DNA of 64,000 nt from Larus michahellis (lineage: Eukaryota; Chordata; Aves; Charadriiformes; Laridae): NCBI RefSeq assembly GCF_964199755.1, contig NC_133899.1, positions 30,297,446-30,361,445 of the forward strand, read 5' to 3'. The position numbers and the translations under genes were made by a program. Shown here one piece after another: positions 39,716 through 51,151 of the stretch; the first letter of the stretch is position 1; the number at the start of each line of letters is the position of its first letter. The notes below the pieces were generated by a model. The model was not told the origin of the DNA. It made no database searches and saw only the letters and a program-made list of their open reading frames with translations.

Positions 39716-41299
39716 AAACATCTTGTACTCAAGGTATTTAAAATGATGGGTGATCATCCCATGCCCAGCAGAACTATTATGGGGCAACAAGGAAGAAAAT
39801 TTTTTCCAGAAAGCCTGAGAACACACAAGAAAAGCGAGGTCCCATGTCACTGCCTATGTATGCAGAGGCTGCTGAGGAGTCCTAGGCCCACTCTCCCTAC
39901 AGGGTTGTTCCTTGCCCTCACAAAAAGACATTTGCAAGAAAATGCAAATAACTACCCTAGTCTTTAACCTAAGCAAACAGAAACCAACATGTAAACCTTA
40001 GACAAGCGCTATGTAAAACTAGCACCTAAAAAGCAATCCTTGGGATACACATTAACAGAAACCTCAGTTACTCTGTTGGCAATGACAGTTATCTTATAGG
40101 AGCTGCTCTGCACACACACTTCACCAAATTTCATGATTCCTCTCAAACAGGAAACCCATTTAAAATATTGTGGAAAAAAAAAGCTTTAGCATAGCTTAGT
40201 GCTGGGAATAAAGGTTTCACTTACCCAAAAACCAGTACACTAAGAAAACATCTTGTGTTTTTGCATTCTTCTGAATATATAACACATTTCTAGGGAAAAT
40301 TAATTTGCAGTTATACAATTGTAACTAATATGAATCCTTAACATAACACAGCATTGAAAATTCCACTCTCCATAGTTCATAGGAAAAAGTTAATTTTCCA
40401 ACACAGCGTATTTGAAATACCTGTTGGTTATTTAAAACATCATTTAAGGATATATGTATTACACTTTTGGCAGTAGTTTCCCTAACTTCCCAAGACATAA
40501 AAAAGTTTCTTTCCACTTTTTCCCAGGGGAATAAAACAACCAAACAAAACTTCTATTTCTCCTTCTGACTTTTTCCAGATTTTTTTTGTTCATTTGTTTT
40601 AGACTGTTACTATTATTAAAAAATATCCCCATCTTCACCAAACCTAGATGAGGTCAGCTGGTACTTACCAGCATAACTTCTTAATAAACATATTTTATCT
40701 GCCAATACAGGTCCTGACTTTAACTTTGACAGTACATGACTGGCCAGTCACAACTCTAATCAGATGGGCCTGCCCAAATTAGCAATACATTGACCCAGTT
40801 CTCATGCCAGGCTCAACTCTAGCCCACTCTCTCCCATACAGAGCATCAAAGCTGGAAAGGGTGACCAGGTCAGTGTCAACCCTCCACCAGCCCTCCACCC
40901 CCCGTTCAGAGTGCTTTGAGAGCACAGTTAGTCTTTCTAAGCTTCCAGGCTTCACTGAGTCACAGGATAAACTCACAGTGTAAATCCAGTGCTTTTATTC
41001 ACACTTTACCGGCGACACAGACAGCATCACTATCAGCAAAGCAAGAGATGCATCAGTTTCCTAAGGGAAAAAGAAAAGTTAGCGGTGAGGGAACGAAAAT
41101 TCAGGAGCCCCTCCTTTTCTCCTCCCAACCGCACAGGGCAGTACATACATCAAGAGATGTCCAAAGCCGGTGCACAGAAGCAGCTTCAGGGTCAGGACAG
41201 GGGCACCTCTGGGCAGCTACCCTCCCAACCTAAATCACCAGCCGCGGGTAACCCGCATCCTCCCCAACCACAAACCCCACAGGGGCAACCCCGGCCAAA

Positions 41300-41400
41300 C
41301 GCACAGGAGCAGCCCCCCCCACGCCCGCCAGCCTCAACAGAGGGGACCCCTCCCCTCCCACAACAACCTTCCACAGAGGACACCCCCCCCCGCCTCCACA
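41300..41400 (-). other. G-rich strand with G-quadruplex potential
   Basis: The plus strand has runs of 4-9 C (around 41310, 41341-41356 and 41383-41391). The minus strand therefore carries several G-tracts, including GGGAGGGGAGGGG. It lies just downstream of the presumed WDR89 first exon, so the G-rich strand would be the sense strand of the nascent RNA. Folding potential is inferred from spacing only. Confidence 0.5.
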
Positions 41401-41477
41401 GAGATGATCTCCCTCACAGGCAACCCCCGCTTCGCCCTCCCCACAGCAACGCCCACACGGCAAATACCGCCCTGCTC

Positions 41478-41640
41478 GCGGGGGATCCTTACCCCGGCCC
41501 AGCTGCCCGGGGGTCCGTACCCTAACCACTCCGGGGATCCTAACCCCGGCCGGCTCCCCCGGGGAATGCTTACCGGGGTCCGGGCCCCTCAGGAGTCCAT
41601 ACCCCGGCCCGGCCGCCCCGGGGGTCCCAGCCCCTCAGAG
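41478..41640 (-). repeat. Degenerate tandem repeat carrying repeated splice-donor-like sites
   Basis: About five imperfect units of roughly 30-45 bases. Each has a GGGGRTCC/GGGGTCC-type block followed by a TACC or TAACC and a C/G-rich spacer. On the minus strand the units present GGTAAGG (donor at 41492/41493), GGTACGG near 41520, GGTTAGG near 41535, GGTAAGC (41573/41574) and GGTATGG (41602/41601). At least two match the donor consensus well. The unit boundaries were set by eye. Confidence 0.55.
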
Positions 41641-41780
41641 CCGCCCCCTCCCGCCCCGCCGCGCACCACAGCCGACCACGGCCGCCGCGTGCGTGCCGCT
41701 CCGCCCCCTGTAAGCCCCGCCCCCGGAGCCTCCCCAGCCACCCCATTGGCTACTCCGGCCGCATCGTCCGCAGCCATCTT
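41574..41780 (-). other. WDR89: Presumed WDR89 non-coding first exon
   Basis: Inferred exon from a start near the YY1 element down to the donor CCCCG|GTAAGC. The minus-strand ATG at 41777-41775 opens a 62-codon frame (MAADDAAGVANGVAG...) that stops at 41589, 15 bases before the donor. On this model it is an upstream reading frame entirely inside exon 1. Alternative donors at 41602, 41492 or elsewhere in the repeat would change the exon end. Exon limits need transcript data; here they rest on signals only. Confidence 0.4.
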
Positions 41781-41782
41781 CC
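41771..41782 (-). promoter_or_regulatory. YY1 / TISU-like element
   Basis: Minus-strand GAAGATGGCTGC (41782 to 41771) differs at one position from the TISU consensus SAASATGGCGGC and contains the YY1 core AAGATGGC. In TATA-less promoters this element typically lies within the first 30 bases of the transcript, where it helps set the start site and allows translation from very short leaders. This supports a minus-strand start close by. Confidence 0.6.
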
Positions 41783-41860
41783 CTCCTTGGCGGCGGGGGA
41801 AGGAAGCGACGCAGAGGAAGGGGATTGGTGCAGGCGGTGGCGGAGGGGGCGGGGCGCGCC

Positions 41861-41874
41861 GTTGCCATGGCAGC
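41861..41874. promoter_or_regulatory. RFX X-box (near-perfect palindrome)
   Basis: GTTGCCATGGCAGC matches the palindromic RFX-factor X-box GTTGCCATGGCAAC at 13 of 14 positions. It sits 80-100 bases upstream of the presumed WDR89 start. X-boxes at this distance are common in RFX-controlled promoters, including ciliary genes. The match is direct; binding is an inference. Confidence 0.65.
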
Positions 41875-42265
41875 GGGGGGGGCCTTCCCCGCCGCGCAGG
41901 GCGGGCAGCCGCGGCCGCCATTAACGGTTCGTGAGGGGGAAGGGGCGGCCGGCGCTGCCTGGCCCAACCGCGGAGGGGCGCCCTGCTGGGCCGCGGGTCC
42001 AGGGGGTTTCCAGGCCGCGGACTCTGCATCTTCCGCCGCGGAGCCCGGGCTGCCGATGGAGGCCCGAGCAGGGCCTCACGGCTGGAGCCGTGCCCGCTTT
42101 CAGGCATCGCTGTGGTTGGTTTGTCACCGTCCTTGGGAAGCTCGCAAAGAAAATGGTCTCACGTTCGACAGAGCAGAGTTCAAAAGAGTAACCCAGAAGA
42201 CTAGCAAAACAAACAGAGAATTTGCTCCGTGGCATGATGAGATCAGATTTGGTCAACTGGATTAG
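41867..42265 (+). other. Divergent open frame from the CpG island, unknown
   Basis: A 132-codon plus-strand frame starting at the ATG inside the X-box, whose context GTTGCCATGG is close to the Kozak optimum. The first ~80 codons are GC-rich, where open frames are expected by chance. It then stays open for about 50 codons after GC drops (ending ...WHDEIRFGQLD). I recognise no domain or homologue. It could be a divergent non-coding RNA from the bidirectional island, a small unannotated protein, or chance. An in-frame upstream ATG exists at about 41825. Confidence 0.2.
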
Positions 42266-45200
42266 GGACTGGATTTTTGTTTATAATTTTTCAGCTGTAA
42301 ACTGATGGTGTCTAAAAAATAATACTTGTCCAGAAGCCAGAAAATCCTTGGCTAACGCAGAATTACAGAAGGAGATGTGCAAGTCCCGCGTCTCCCACCA
42401 GTGTCCCTGGAGCTGTGCTGGTGTGTGTACAGCTGCCATTCTCCAGGAAAGCAAGAACACAAGGAAGGATTATTTCCTGGGAGGGATCCAAGCAAGAAGA
42501 TGGGCAGGAAGGTTAATTAGGTTTCCTTTCCCTTCAGCTTGCTGTTGCATTTTTCCAGACCCTTATTTTTTCCAATTAAAGTTCCAAATAGTATTTTTTT
42601 TCCATTTTTTTTGCTCAAAATTTAATAGGCTAGCACATACAGGTTATTAGAAGAAGGATAGCATACTCAACGTTTGTTTCTTTTAACTTTTTATTTAATA
42701 TTGCCCAAAGTCTTGGAATTCAAAATTCCTGGTTCTATTCTTAATTTACTGTTGTGCATTGAAGCTTGTTCACCCCAATTGCAGAGTATTACATTACTCC
42801 ATAATCTTAGGTGGATGTTACTCAGTGAGAAAAGTAATTTGTACCTCTATTTTTGTACCACTTAAAATCAAATTTGTGGTCTTTTCTGATAAATGCAGTA
42901 AATTGTGGTAAACAGTATTACCAATATCATAGGTAAATAAGTAAATTATTTAAAGAAGTATTTTTAAACACGGAAATATTTTCATCAGCTCAGTTTCCAC
43001 TAACATTTTTTAAATTAAAATCTAAACATTTGAACTGGCTATATATTTTTCTAGCAAGATAAAAAAGAGCTTTATCTAAACCCAATAATGTGGTCAAGTC
43101 ACATGGATAATAAAAAAAACTGATTAAAAACTGATTTGTACCCCAGTTTAATGGCCTTCCTAGCACTGACATGTAACAAAAGCAGAAAGTCAATCAAAAG
43201 ACACTTCAAAGTACTGACAATTTCAGTTGCCTGCCACTAGCAGTGTGCAAAATTTTTAAGTCTGCATGCTCCAGCGGAACTACTCTTATTTTTATTACTG
43301 CAGCCATTTACGTACCTACTGGCACAATAATCTTGCAACGAGTAGAGAATACCCTTCTCTGTGATCACTCTGCAATACCATGAGACAGTCAACTTGACTT
43401 TCACAGATGCATTGATGATTCACCTAGGTTTCAGCTTAAAGTCTGCTTTCTAAATAGTTTATTAGCACCACGTATTAATGCAGCTCTCTGTATTCATGAG
43501 GAGTCACAGATGCACAGCTCACAGAAGCCTGTTAGCCAAGCAGGTATCACAGAAGACAGACCAATTCACCAACTGCCATGAAAAAGTGCCCTTTTTTGTT
43601 TATTTTTTCCCCTTAACATTTATTTGGGGGGCCATTTTTTTCCTGCATAGTGCATTCAAGATAGAATAATATCTAAGCACATGACATCAAGGCACAAAGA
43701 CCCAAATTACATAATTATTGTTTTCACAGTAAATACCTTCCGTCATTGTTGTGAGCATGGTCCTGCTGAAGTTTATCGCCCAGGACTAATCACTGCTTAA
43801 ATAGTGAAAGTTGTTCTGAAAATTTGAAAACCAGGATGTATGTGATTTCATTGAAGACAATATTGAATTTAACACAATATATGTTAATATTTGTTAATAT
43901 ATGTTAATACTTAAAGCTGTATTGTAAATGTCATTACTACAATAAGAAATACTTCTAGTTAGTAGGTTTTCATCTGAGTTCCCTAGGGTGGTTGGTATTG
44001 CCACAAATTCAACAAATACCTTCTGTTCATTGTTCACATAGTATAAACAGCTGCAAGATCAACTGGAATGACATAATTCTGCAGCCATGGATTTGGTTTT
44101 CAGTGCTCCCAGATGAATCCAGCTATATTAACAGAAAGTACAATTTTCTTGATAGCACACCAACGCTGCTGAGTCAGAGTATATATTAGGTAGAAATGCA
44201 TCTGTGAATTCACCACAGTAACTGCATGGCAGTTGCTCCAGGAGATCATTCCTAACTCTTGACAGTTACTTTACAGGCAGAACTTAAAACAAAAGACATT
44301 TTTAGAAAGGAATCTTTATGATCCTCACCTTAAAAGAAGGTGAAATAGTCTAAACAAATCTGAGTTTTAGTGTCACGTACTGTAGGACTAATGTCAAGTA
44401 CTCAAACAGCAAGTTCTCTAGAACCAAGAATTTTTTGCTGTGTGTTTGCATAATGCCGCAACATACGCTGTGACACAACTATCCATGAATACAGCCAGCA
44501 ACTTCTGGGAGCTGCCTTAATGCACCCGAAATATTTTTTTGCATCTTGCGCCTTTTTTTTGTTGTTGTTGTTTTGTTTGATTGTTTTCCTTGTTTCAAAT
44601 GGGGGTCAGTGAGAAGTGTTTCTCAAAACAAAGAAAGAAATGAGAGTATCTGGGTGTAGCTGAAATTACGTTTTCTAAGATGCCCTTTCATAAATAACGT
44701 TCATAGGGCTTGGTAATTCTGAATGTTTGGTGCAGTTTTAACTGGAACTATTCAGGTAAGGTCTATCAAATCAAGCAGTTGTACCCTAACTACCTGGCTA
44801 TCTATCTCGTATGTCAAGGTTATTTACGTAGCAGTATATTTTGGCCACCTATGCCAACTTTTACAGTAAAGCAATTTGTAATTAACTTGTATATGCATGT
44901 AGATGAAGTGTTACATACCAGGGATCAATGAACGTAATTCCATCAGCAGCTTCCTGCAGCTGAAGTAGCAGAAGGTAATGTGATTTGCTGGAGAAAGAGG
45001 GGTTTATTTTGAACATCTTTAAAAGTTACAGCTCATTGAATTGTTTCACTTTTCAGTTCTCATCTGTGTGTTGAGGGGGAGAGTTGGCAAACTTCTCTCC
45101 GTCACTTCTTGCAATTCTACCTGCAGAACTTGACACAAAACATAGCAATGAGGCAAATTTATTATGACTGATGATTATCAAGTTTCTGGATTTATCAAAG

Positions 45201-48200
45201 GTACTTTAATACTCAATTGCCACTTAGTACTAAATAAGCACTTAATAAACCAAATCAAATGTTGATTAAATCATATACTTTAATTACATAGTACAACAAA
45301 AGGATGTTTTGATTGTAAAGTCAAGTTGTTGGATAAGGACACTGTTTTTTAGAGGTCAGCTCAGAGTTAACAAGCTTCTGACTTCAGAGAACCTAAGCTA
45401 ACTTCCACATCCTGCAGTAAAAGAGCTGTGTCCATTATGTCCCCATTGCAGGAATTCTTAATTTTAATAATGCTAGTGTTGCTAACAATGCTCACAATTT
45501 CTGATGTCCTGCAGTCAGGGTGCCAGTTTAAGATTTTATATTTGATCCTGTTGAATGCAGAAAATTAGGCCGTGCACTGTGTGCTCCTCTTCAGCCTCCC
45601 CAACTGTTCACTGTAACTATCTCTAAAAGGCTGAGTGGATGTTCCAGGCATAGTTCAGGTAAGGAAAATAGACTGCAGACAAGTATTTGTTTTCCTGGTT
45701 GTCCTCTCTTTCTGAACACCCATGCTAGGGGTGTGCATGTTGAGATTTCATTTTTTGTCCTTCCTCCCTGAAGCAGAAAGATCAAACTGGATGCAAGAGC
45801 AGCAGCCTTCTGTCTGAGTGGTAGCAGAGGGCACCCAAAGTGCACCAGGGAGGCTTCACCTAGACGCATTCTCAGTTGTATTTGTACAGAGACTGAACAG
45901 GAAGGATACCTTAGTGTGAGCCATTACCCTTCTTCCTGTCTTTTCCCGAAAACCTCAGTATTAAGCCCACACATTCATGTGTGAGGTTCCCAAATACAGC
46001 ACAGCTGTGCATTATGAGGCAGATAGTCTGCTGCCTATTGACTTTGGGGGTAGGAGGGGGCGTAATTTCTTAAGAACATGGATTTATTCCCCAGATTCCA
46101 TATGCTCTACACTTTTTTGTTGTGGGGTATCGTCTTATCTTTGCTTAAAGGTCTGATCATCTAACTCCCATTGAAATTGGTAGACACTGAGATCAATTAC
46201 AGAAGACTAGCCCCCCACATGTCCAAGTTCAGGAGAGAGAGAAGCACTAGGCCATCAGACCAGATAGATATTTCAGAACTGCTGTTATCATAGATACAGT
46301 GTTTGCATAACTACTGAAGTGTCTTTATATAAATTTTGAAATAGATATTTATTTGCATTGACAAGAAAGAAAGCTCAGCAACCAGATGTTTAAGATGCCT
46401 GGACGTGCCTCTGAGTGAAAAGAGCCAAACCTGACCATAAAAATTTTTTATTTTTCCTTCAACTTTCTTTTAAGTGATGTTAGTCAGCCTGAAGTCGAGA
46501 CACAATACCAATACCGTCACAAGGCCAATGCATCAGGAACAAACAGAACTGCTGCTGCAAGGCAAGCACAATGCAGTGCTAATTAGCATTGGTATGAAAT
46601 CACTCTGAATGCTAAACTGGTTGGCTTTGTGCTTTTAACCACTGTCTTAAAGATGTTGGCAACTTTTACTCCTTCAAACCTCACTAAAAAAATAAGAGAG
46701 ACAGCACTATGTCCTATAAACATCAACCCAGATAAAATATTCTCTTAAAGCAGCAAGTGTCAGTTTGAGTAATAGCTTTATTAAATTTATAGTTTCAGCA
46801 TCTGCAACTGATCCACTGTAGTCCACAGCAATAACCGCTAAGCAATTAGTAACCATTACAGCATGACTAATGCTGTAAACAGTACATCAACAAAAATGAA
46901 TGATTAAAGTACACACTGTGTACAGTGGAAGCATAGGTAACAGCCTCTCTAAATTTTCAGTTTAAAAATCTCTGCAGGTTAGTAGAAATCTGGGTCATCA
47001 TGTTCTGAAATTTAATCATTCTATACGAGGCAAACATGATTACATCCCTTTGCTTAACAGCGTGAGATTAGCAATTGCAAAGTAACTCATCATAACAGGC
47101 ATTTTCTTGGCAATCTTCCCAAGGCAGTTGTGGACTTGACTAGCCACCAGCACTGAATTCTTTACAGCAGGAATTATCCAAATATGGCATAACCAGCAGA
47201 GATGATCAAACATGTGGTGGATTAAATAATTCAGAGGAATTTTTTGTCTTTAACTGACACAGAAGGAGAACGTACTTTCTGCTAATGCTTGCTAAGCTAT
47301 CACGTCAAATTAGCCTTATACTTTAAGGGTTAAAGAACTTCTAGAAAACAAATTTGTTTTGGTTTTGGGCTTTTTTTTTTTTTTTTTAAGATTCTGAGAT
47401 GATTAACTGCTGAATCCCTCTACAAACTCAAATCTGAGACTACTTGGAATCAAACTGCAGGTTTAGTACAGGTGATGGACTGTTCTCTAGTTACCGTAAC
47501 AGGTGAGTATACAGCTCTAAGCCAAAATAGCTCCCCACTCTCCAACTTTGGGAAACTCTTAACTACTTCCTTTTTGAATATTAAGTATATCCAGACACAG
47601 CTGCATACCAGCTAGGGGAAAAAAAAGCCAAATTAAAAAAGTTATTAAGAGACTATATGGATGGAATTTATTTATTTATTTTGGGGCTAGGAACAAGGAT
47701 GATCTGAAAAGGGCAAAGGATTTACAGCTCATGCCTTGTTCACAGCTCTCAATTTCTTCCTCAGCCTGTTACTTCCCAACACCTCTGTTAATCCCTTACG
47801 TCCTTCCATTACCACAACCCTTTTCTCCTGCTGTCCTGGTTTGAGATGCCAACATCTTACCTCTGCTACACACAGGTTCCTCCCCGCCTTTCTACAGGGC
47901 TCTAATGACATACTCTCTTGCTGTTTCTCATAATTTACAATTTACTCTGCACATTTCAGGCCATCCCCAGCATTTAAGACAGAAAGGAGATACCTGACTA
48001 CGCACAGGATGACGACATGAAGGAAACCAGTTTGGCACATGAATGCTCTCCGCTGCAATGTAGTATGGCTGTAAATCTTGGTAGGATGCTGGTGTTTGGA
48101 GCTACTTGAAGGGAAAAAGCTGAAGAGTAGATGAGAAGTCCATCTCCAGAAGTAGATGTCCATGAAAGCGACAAAAAATGGCTTGTAGCACGTGGGAAGG

Positions 48201-51125
48201 CTGCACATAGGAAACCACCAGTCGGCTGGGAGGTAGGAGTGGCCACTTTTCAGAATCAGGAAATCATTGCTTTCTCACCCAGGAAAGACTGATCAGAACC
48301 TAGTTATAGGTAATTTCACCTATTGTAGACTTGCTTTTTTCTATCACTAATTTGTAGGGTTTTGGCTTTTTGTAGAACAAATGCTTTAGTTCTGTTGCAC
48401 TGATGATTTAGGATAGTATTCACAGAAGTAAGATTCTCTAGTTGAGTCTGCTATTGTCTAAACTTCACTGAATTTCATTATGAAGCATCTATTTAAACAA
48501 CAGCCTTAGCACAAAGCAAATTTGCTACTTTCCTGCTAAGATTAAGAAAACAAGTTTGGCTCCCCTACAAATTGCTGCAATGTACATGCAACTTAGAGGC
48601 GAAGGGGAGAAAAACAAACCCCACAGATTCTTAGCAGATTTAGAATCCTTTCTCATACCAAAAAGAGTTATTATGTAGTTAAAAAAGGAAAGATTTCTCT
48701 TTAGGATGCAATCCATGTTCAATAGTTGTGGGAACAGGAGAAAAAAGTATTAGTCCCAGAAGGGGGAGGGAGGGCCAGAACATTAGAGGTAAGTACAAGC
48801 AAGCATACCAGCCATACTTAGAAAGGGCTGCTATATATTGTACCAAAACCACATCATGTGTAAAGCAAATACTTGCCACACCACCCGGAAAAGTTATTGC
48901 ATGTGGTCAGAACAAGGCAACTGTATAAAGCCAGAGCATTCCGTTAGGTCAATAATACAGGGTGTAATAAGTATTTGAGAATTAAAGGCATTATAAGAAA
49001 ATCCTTTGGAAAAGAAAAACAAGTGTCTCTACATCCAACAGTTCTTCACAGACTAAGGTTAAGACACAGGGAAGGCTCTATTACAAAATGTAAAAAGGGG
49101 GAAGGGACAATTCCCAGTGCAATGCAGCTTTAAGCTTTTGGGCAGGAACTTGCTTTGCTTTCTGCAAAGTAATTAGCAAGCAAAAAGTCAAATCAAATCA
49201 GACAATCTATATGCACATCATGGCTAAACTGATGTCAAAGGACTACTAAGGGTGACTTGTACCTATAAAGGTTTATGCAGTTCTCCTGCATCTGGTCCAC
49301 TCTTGTGATCTAAGAATGTCACAGAAAGAGCAACAAGCACAATATACAACTGAGGAAGATCCGAATCTATGGAGATATAGTTATCAGTTCAGTAATATTT
49401 GGCCAGGATGGGCTGATCAAAAGAATTCCAATTACACTTTTCTGGTTGTAGTTCATGGCATAAAATAGAACTGCCATGAGTCGTATCCATTAAGTTCCAT
49501 CAGTTTTTTAAGCAGATCAGGAATGCTTACTCCAAATCCCTTCAAAATTATTTTATTTAGAATGAAGAATTAGAAAGACCAAGCACTTTATGAAACAAGG
49601 GACCAGAGCTTTGCTTTGGTAACAAATTAAGTCCTTATACCTCTGCTTTCCCAGCAAAGGCCATAAACAGTTACAAACATCAGTGGAATGATGAACTAAC
49701 ACTTTGCCATCAGAGGTGTGATTTAGTTACATTTGTTGTTTTTCATCATGTACTTTCTGTTGAGTTTATCCTTCTGGGGTTCTTTGAGTGCATTTTTTTT
49801 TTTTTGTCTCAGCATCTTCAGAATTATCTTGAAACTTATAGAACAAACAAATAACCAACAGATCATACATTTCTGTGGTCCCTGGAATTAACATCCTGGT
49901 TTGACAGCTCTAATAGGACAAAAAGGCCTTGGTAGGACAAAAAAAACCCAAACCACACCACCACAGCAATCTCTGCAAGTTGTCGGAGATTTGCTTAGGA
50001 TAAAAATATGAGTTCTTACATTATGTAAGAAGTAGACTCTTGTGCACCAGCTCCACATAAATCCTTCCAGTTAACAAAACAAGGAGGAACACTGTACAGC
50101 ACCCAGTAAGTGGATGTGAAATAGCATAACAGCTTCCTTTTAAGGGACACTCTTCTAGTGTGTTCTGCAATACTGTTCAGCTACATTACTTAACTGCTCA
50201 CCGGGCATTGTACAACAGCTGGAAGAGAGAAGCAAGAGTTATGCCGATTAGTGGGGTTTTTTGCTACACTTCTCTAAGTAACTTCAGGCTTCTTAAAGTT
50301 AATACAAACATACAAAAGAACTAATACTTTCTCATGCATGTTAAAGCATCATGGGACCATGGTAGAACAAAATTCACAGTGTTCTGAAATTAAGAGTATT
50401 CTGCAATTAGTCTGGTTCACTAAGCAAAGCTCATGCAAATATACTGGTTACATGCATTCCATGAAAATCTACAGATATTCATTAGTCTGGGGGAAAAATA
50501 GCCACAGTTGGACAATTTTCAAAGCAGATTTGGGAGGTGAGCAAAAGTTACTGGAAGGTGACCCAACAGGATACAAATTCATGGGGTTGTTTTCTATGAG
50601 GATTCTGATTTCAAATAAGGACTGAGCTATCTCATTAAACCTGCAGCATAAGTCAAAGCAGTAATTGGATACCCACTGGAAACTCAAAATTCAGTAGTTC
50701 CAGAACTTGTGAAACTATTTTTTCCCCCACAATGGGCACTTTCCTAGAAAGCAAGTTTCTTGTCAGAATGAGAGCATGCTTCCATATCCATTTATTAGCA
50801 TGCAACAAGTGACAAAACCTACAGAAAGATACAACTTAAATCTTGTATACAGTTTGATCAATAGCTTGTTTTATTATTTAGTATATGAAACTAAACAATC
50901 CTCATTTTAAGCCAGCAGAGAAAGAAAAACCTAATTTCAGTATTTCCTCATTCTTTTTCCTAAACTTCTGCATCTAAAGCCCACACCTTAAAAAGGTAAT
51001 ATTGTTCTAATGATTATTGCTATACAATAATATGAATATAAGTTTTCTTGTGATCAGTGTTTTATGCTTGTGGTATGTGTCCAGCCACATGTCCCTTGGC
51101 ACTGGAAGGAATAAACACAGCAGAA
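42266..51125. other. Intergenic stretch between the WDR89 promoter and the SGPP1 3' end
   Basis: AT-rich sequence without recognised genes, RNAs or transposons. From 42.5 to 45 kb the plus strand is visibly T-rich; further right it becomes A-richer. Simple tracts occur, such as a T17 run at 47371-47387 and a T-run near 49795. Open frames stay below about 100 codons. Short internal duplications such as ATATGTTAATA near 43880-43905 are slippage-type repeats. Confidence 0.55.
47371..47387 (+). repeat. T17 tract
   Basis: An uninterrupted run of 17 T in AT-rich intergenic DNA. No retroposon body is recognised at its side. Confidence 0.9.
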
Positions 51126-51145
51126 CACTTTGAATCCAACAGTAG

Positions 51146-51151
51146 TTTATT
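51146..51151 (-). terminator. SGPP1: Candidate distal SGPP1 poly(A) signal
   Basis: AATAAA on the minus strand, followed 15-35 bases later by the GU-rich run AAGTGTTCTGCTGTGTTTA. It is the best hexamer plus downstream element between the SGPP1 stop and the WDR89 promoter. Assignment to SGPP1 is by strand and position. Confidence 0.5.

Larger units (their letters stand above)
25065..41573 (-). other. WDR89: WDR89 long 5' intron
   Basis: The intron runs from the acceptor at 25065-25066 up to donor-like sites in the CpG island (best at 41573/41574, another at 41492/41493). At about 16.5 kb it is consistent with the human gene, which also places its promoter tens of kilobases before a single coding exon. 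The interior is AT-rich. On the plus strand it looks enriched in A and C, meaning T and G on the transcribed sense strand, the usual bias of transcribed vertebrate introns. Inside are one old CR1 relic and small A-tracts (37447-37460, 39684-39715), and no recognised coding sequence. The donor choice and the absence of extra non-coding exons are inferences. Confidence 0.6.
41400..42110. promoter_or_regulatory. CpG island promoter of WDR89, possibly bidirectional
   Basis: This is the only strongly GC- and CpG-rich block of the window. It carries GC boxes (41701-41708, 41714-41726, 41845-41855), two CCAAT boxes on the minus strand (ATTGG on the plus strand at 41745-41749 and 41824-41828), a YY1/TISU-like element (41782-41771, minus) and an RFX X-box (41861-41874). 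No TATA box is seen. The CCAAT box at 41824-41828 lies about 45 bases upstream of the YY1 element on the minus strand, suitable for a minus-strand start near 41.78-41.80 kb. It fits the missing WDR89 promoter by position and strand. The open plus-strand frame starting inside the X-box suggests divergent transcription as well. Confidence 0.8.

Noticed and set aside
41170-41934. 254-codon proline-rich plus-strand frame across the CpG island
   Set aside because: It is composed of low-complexity C-rich repeat and GC-rich promoter DNA, and other frames are equally open there. It is a composition artefact.
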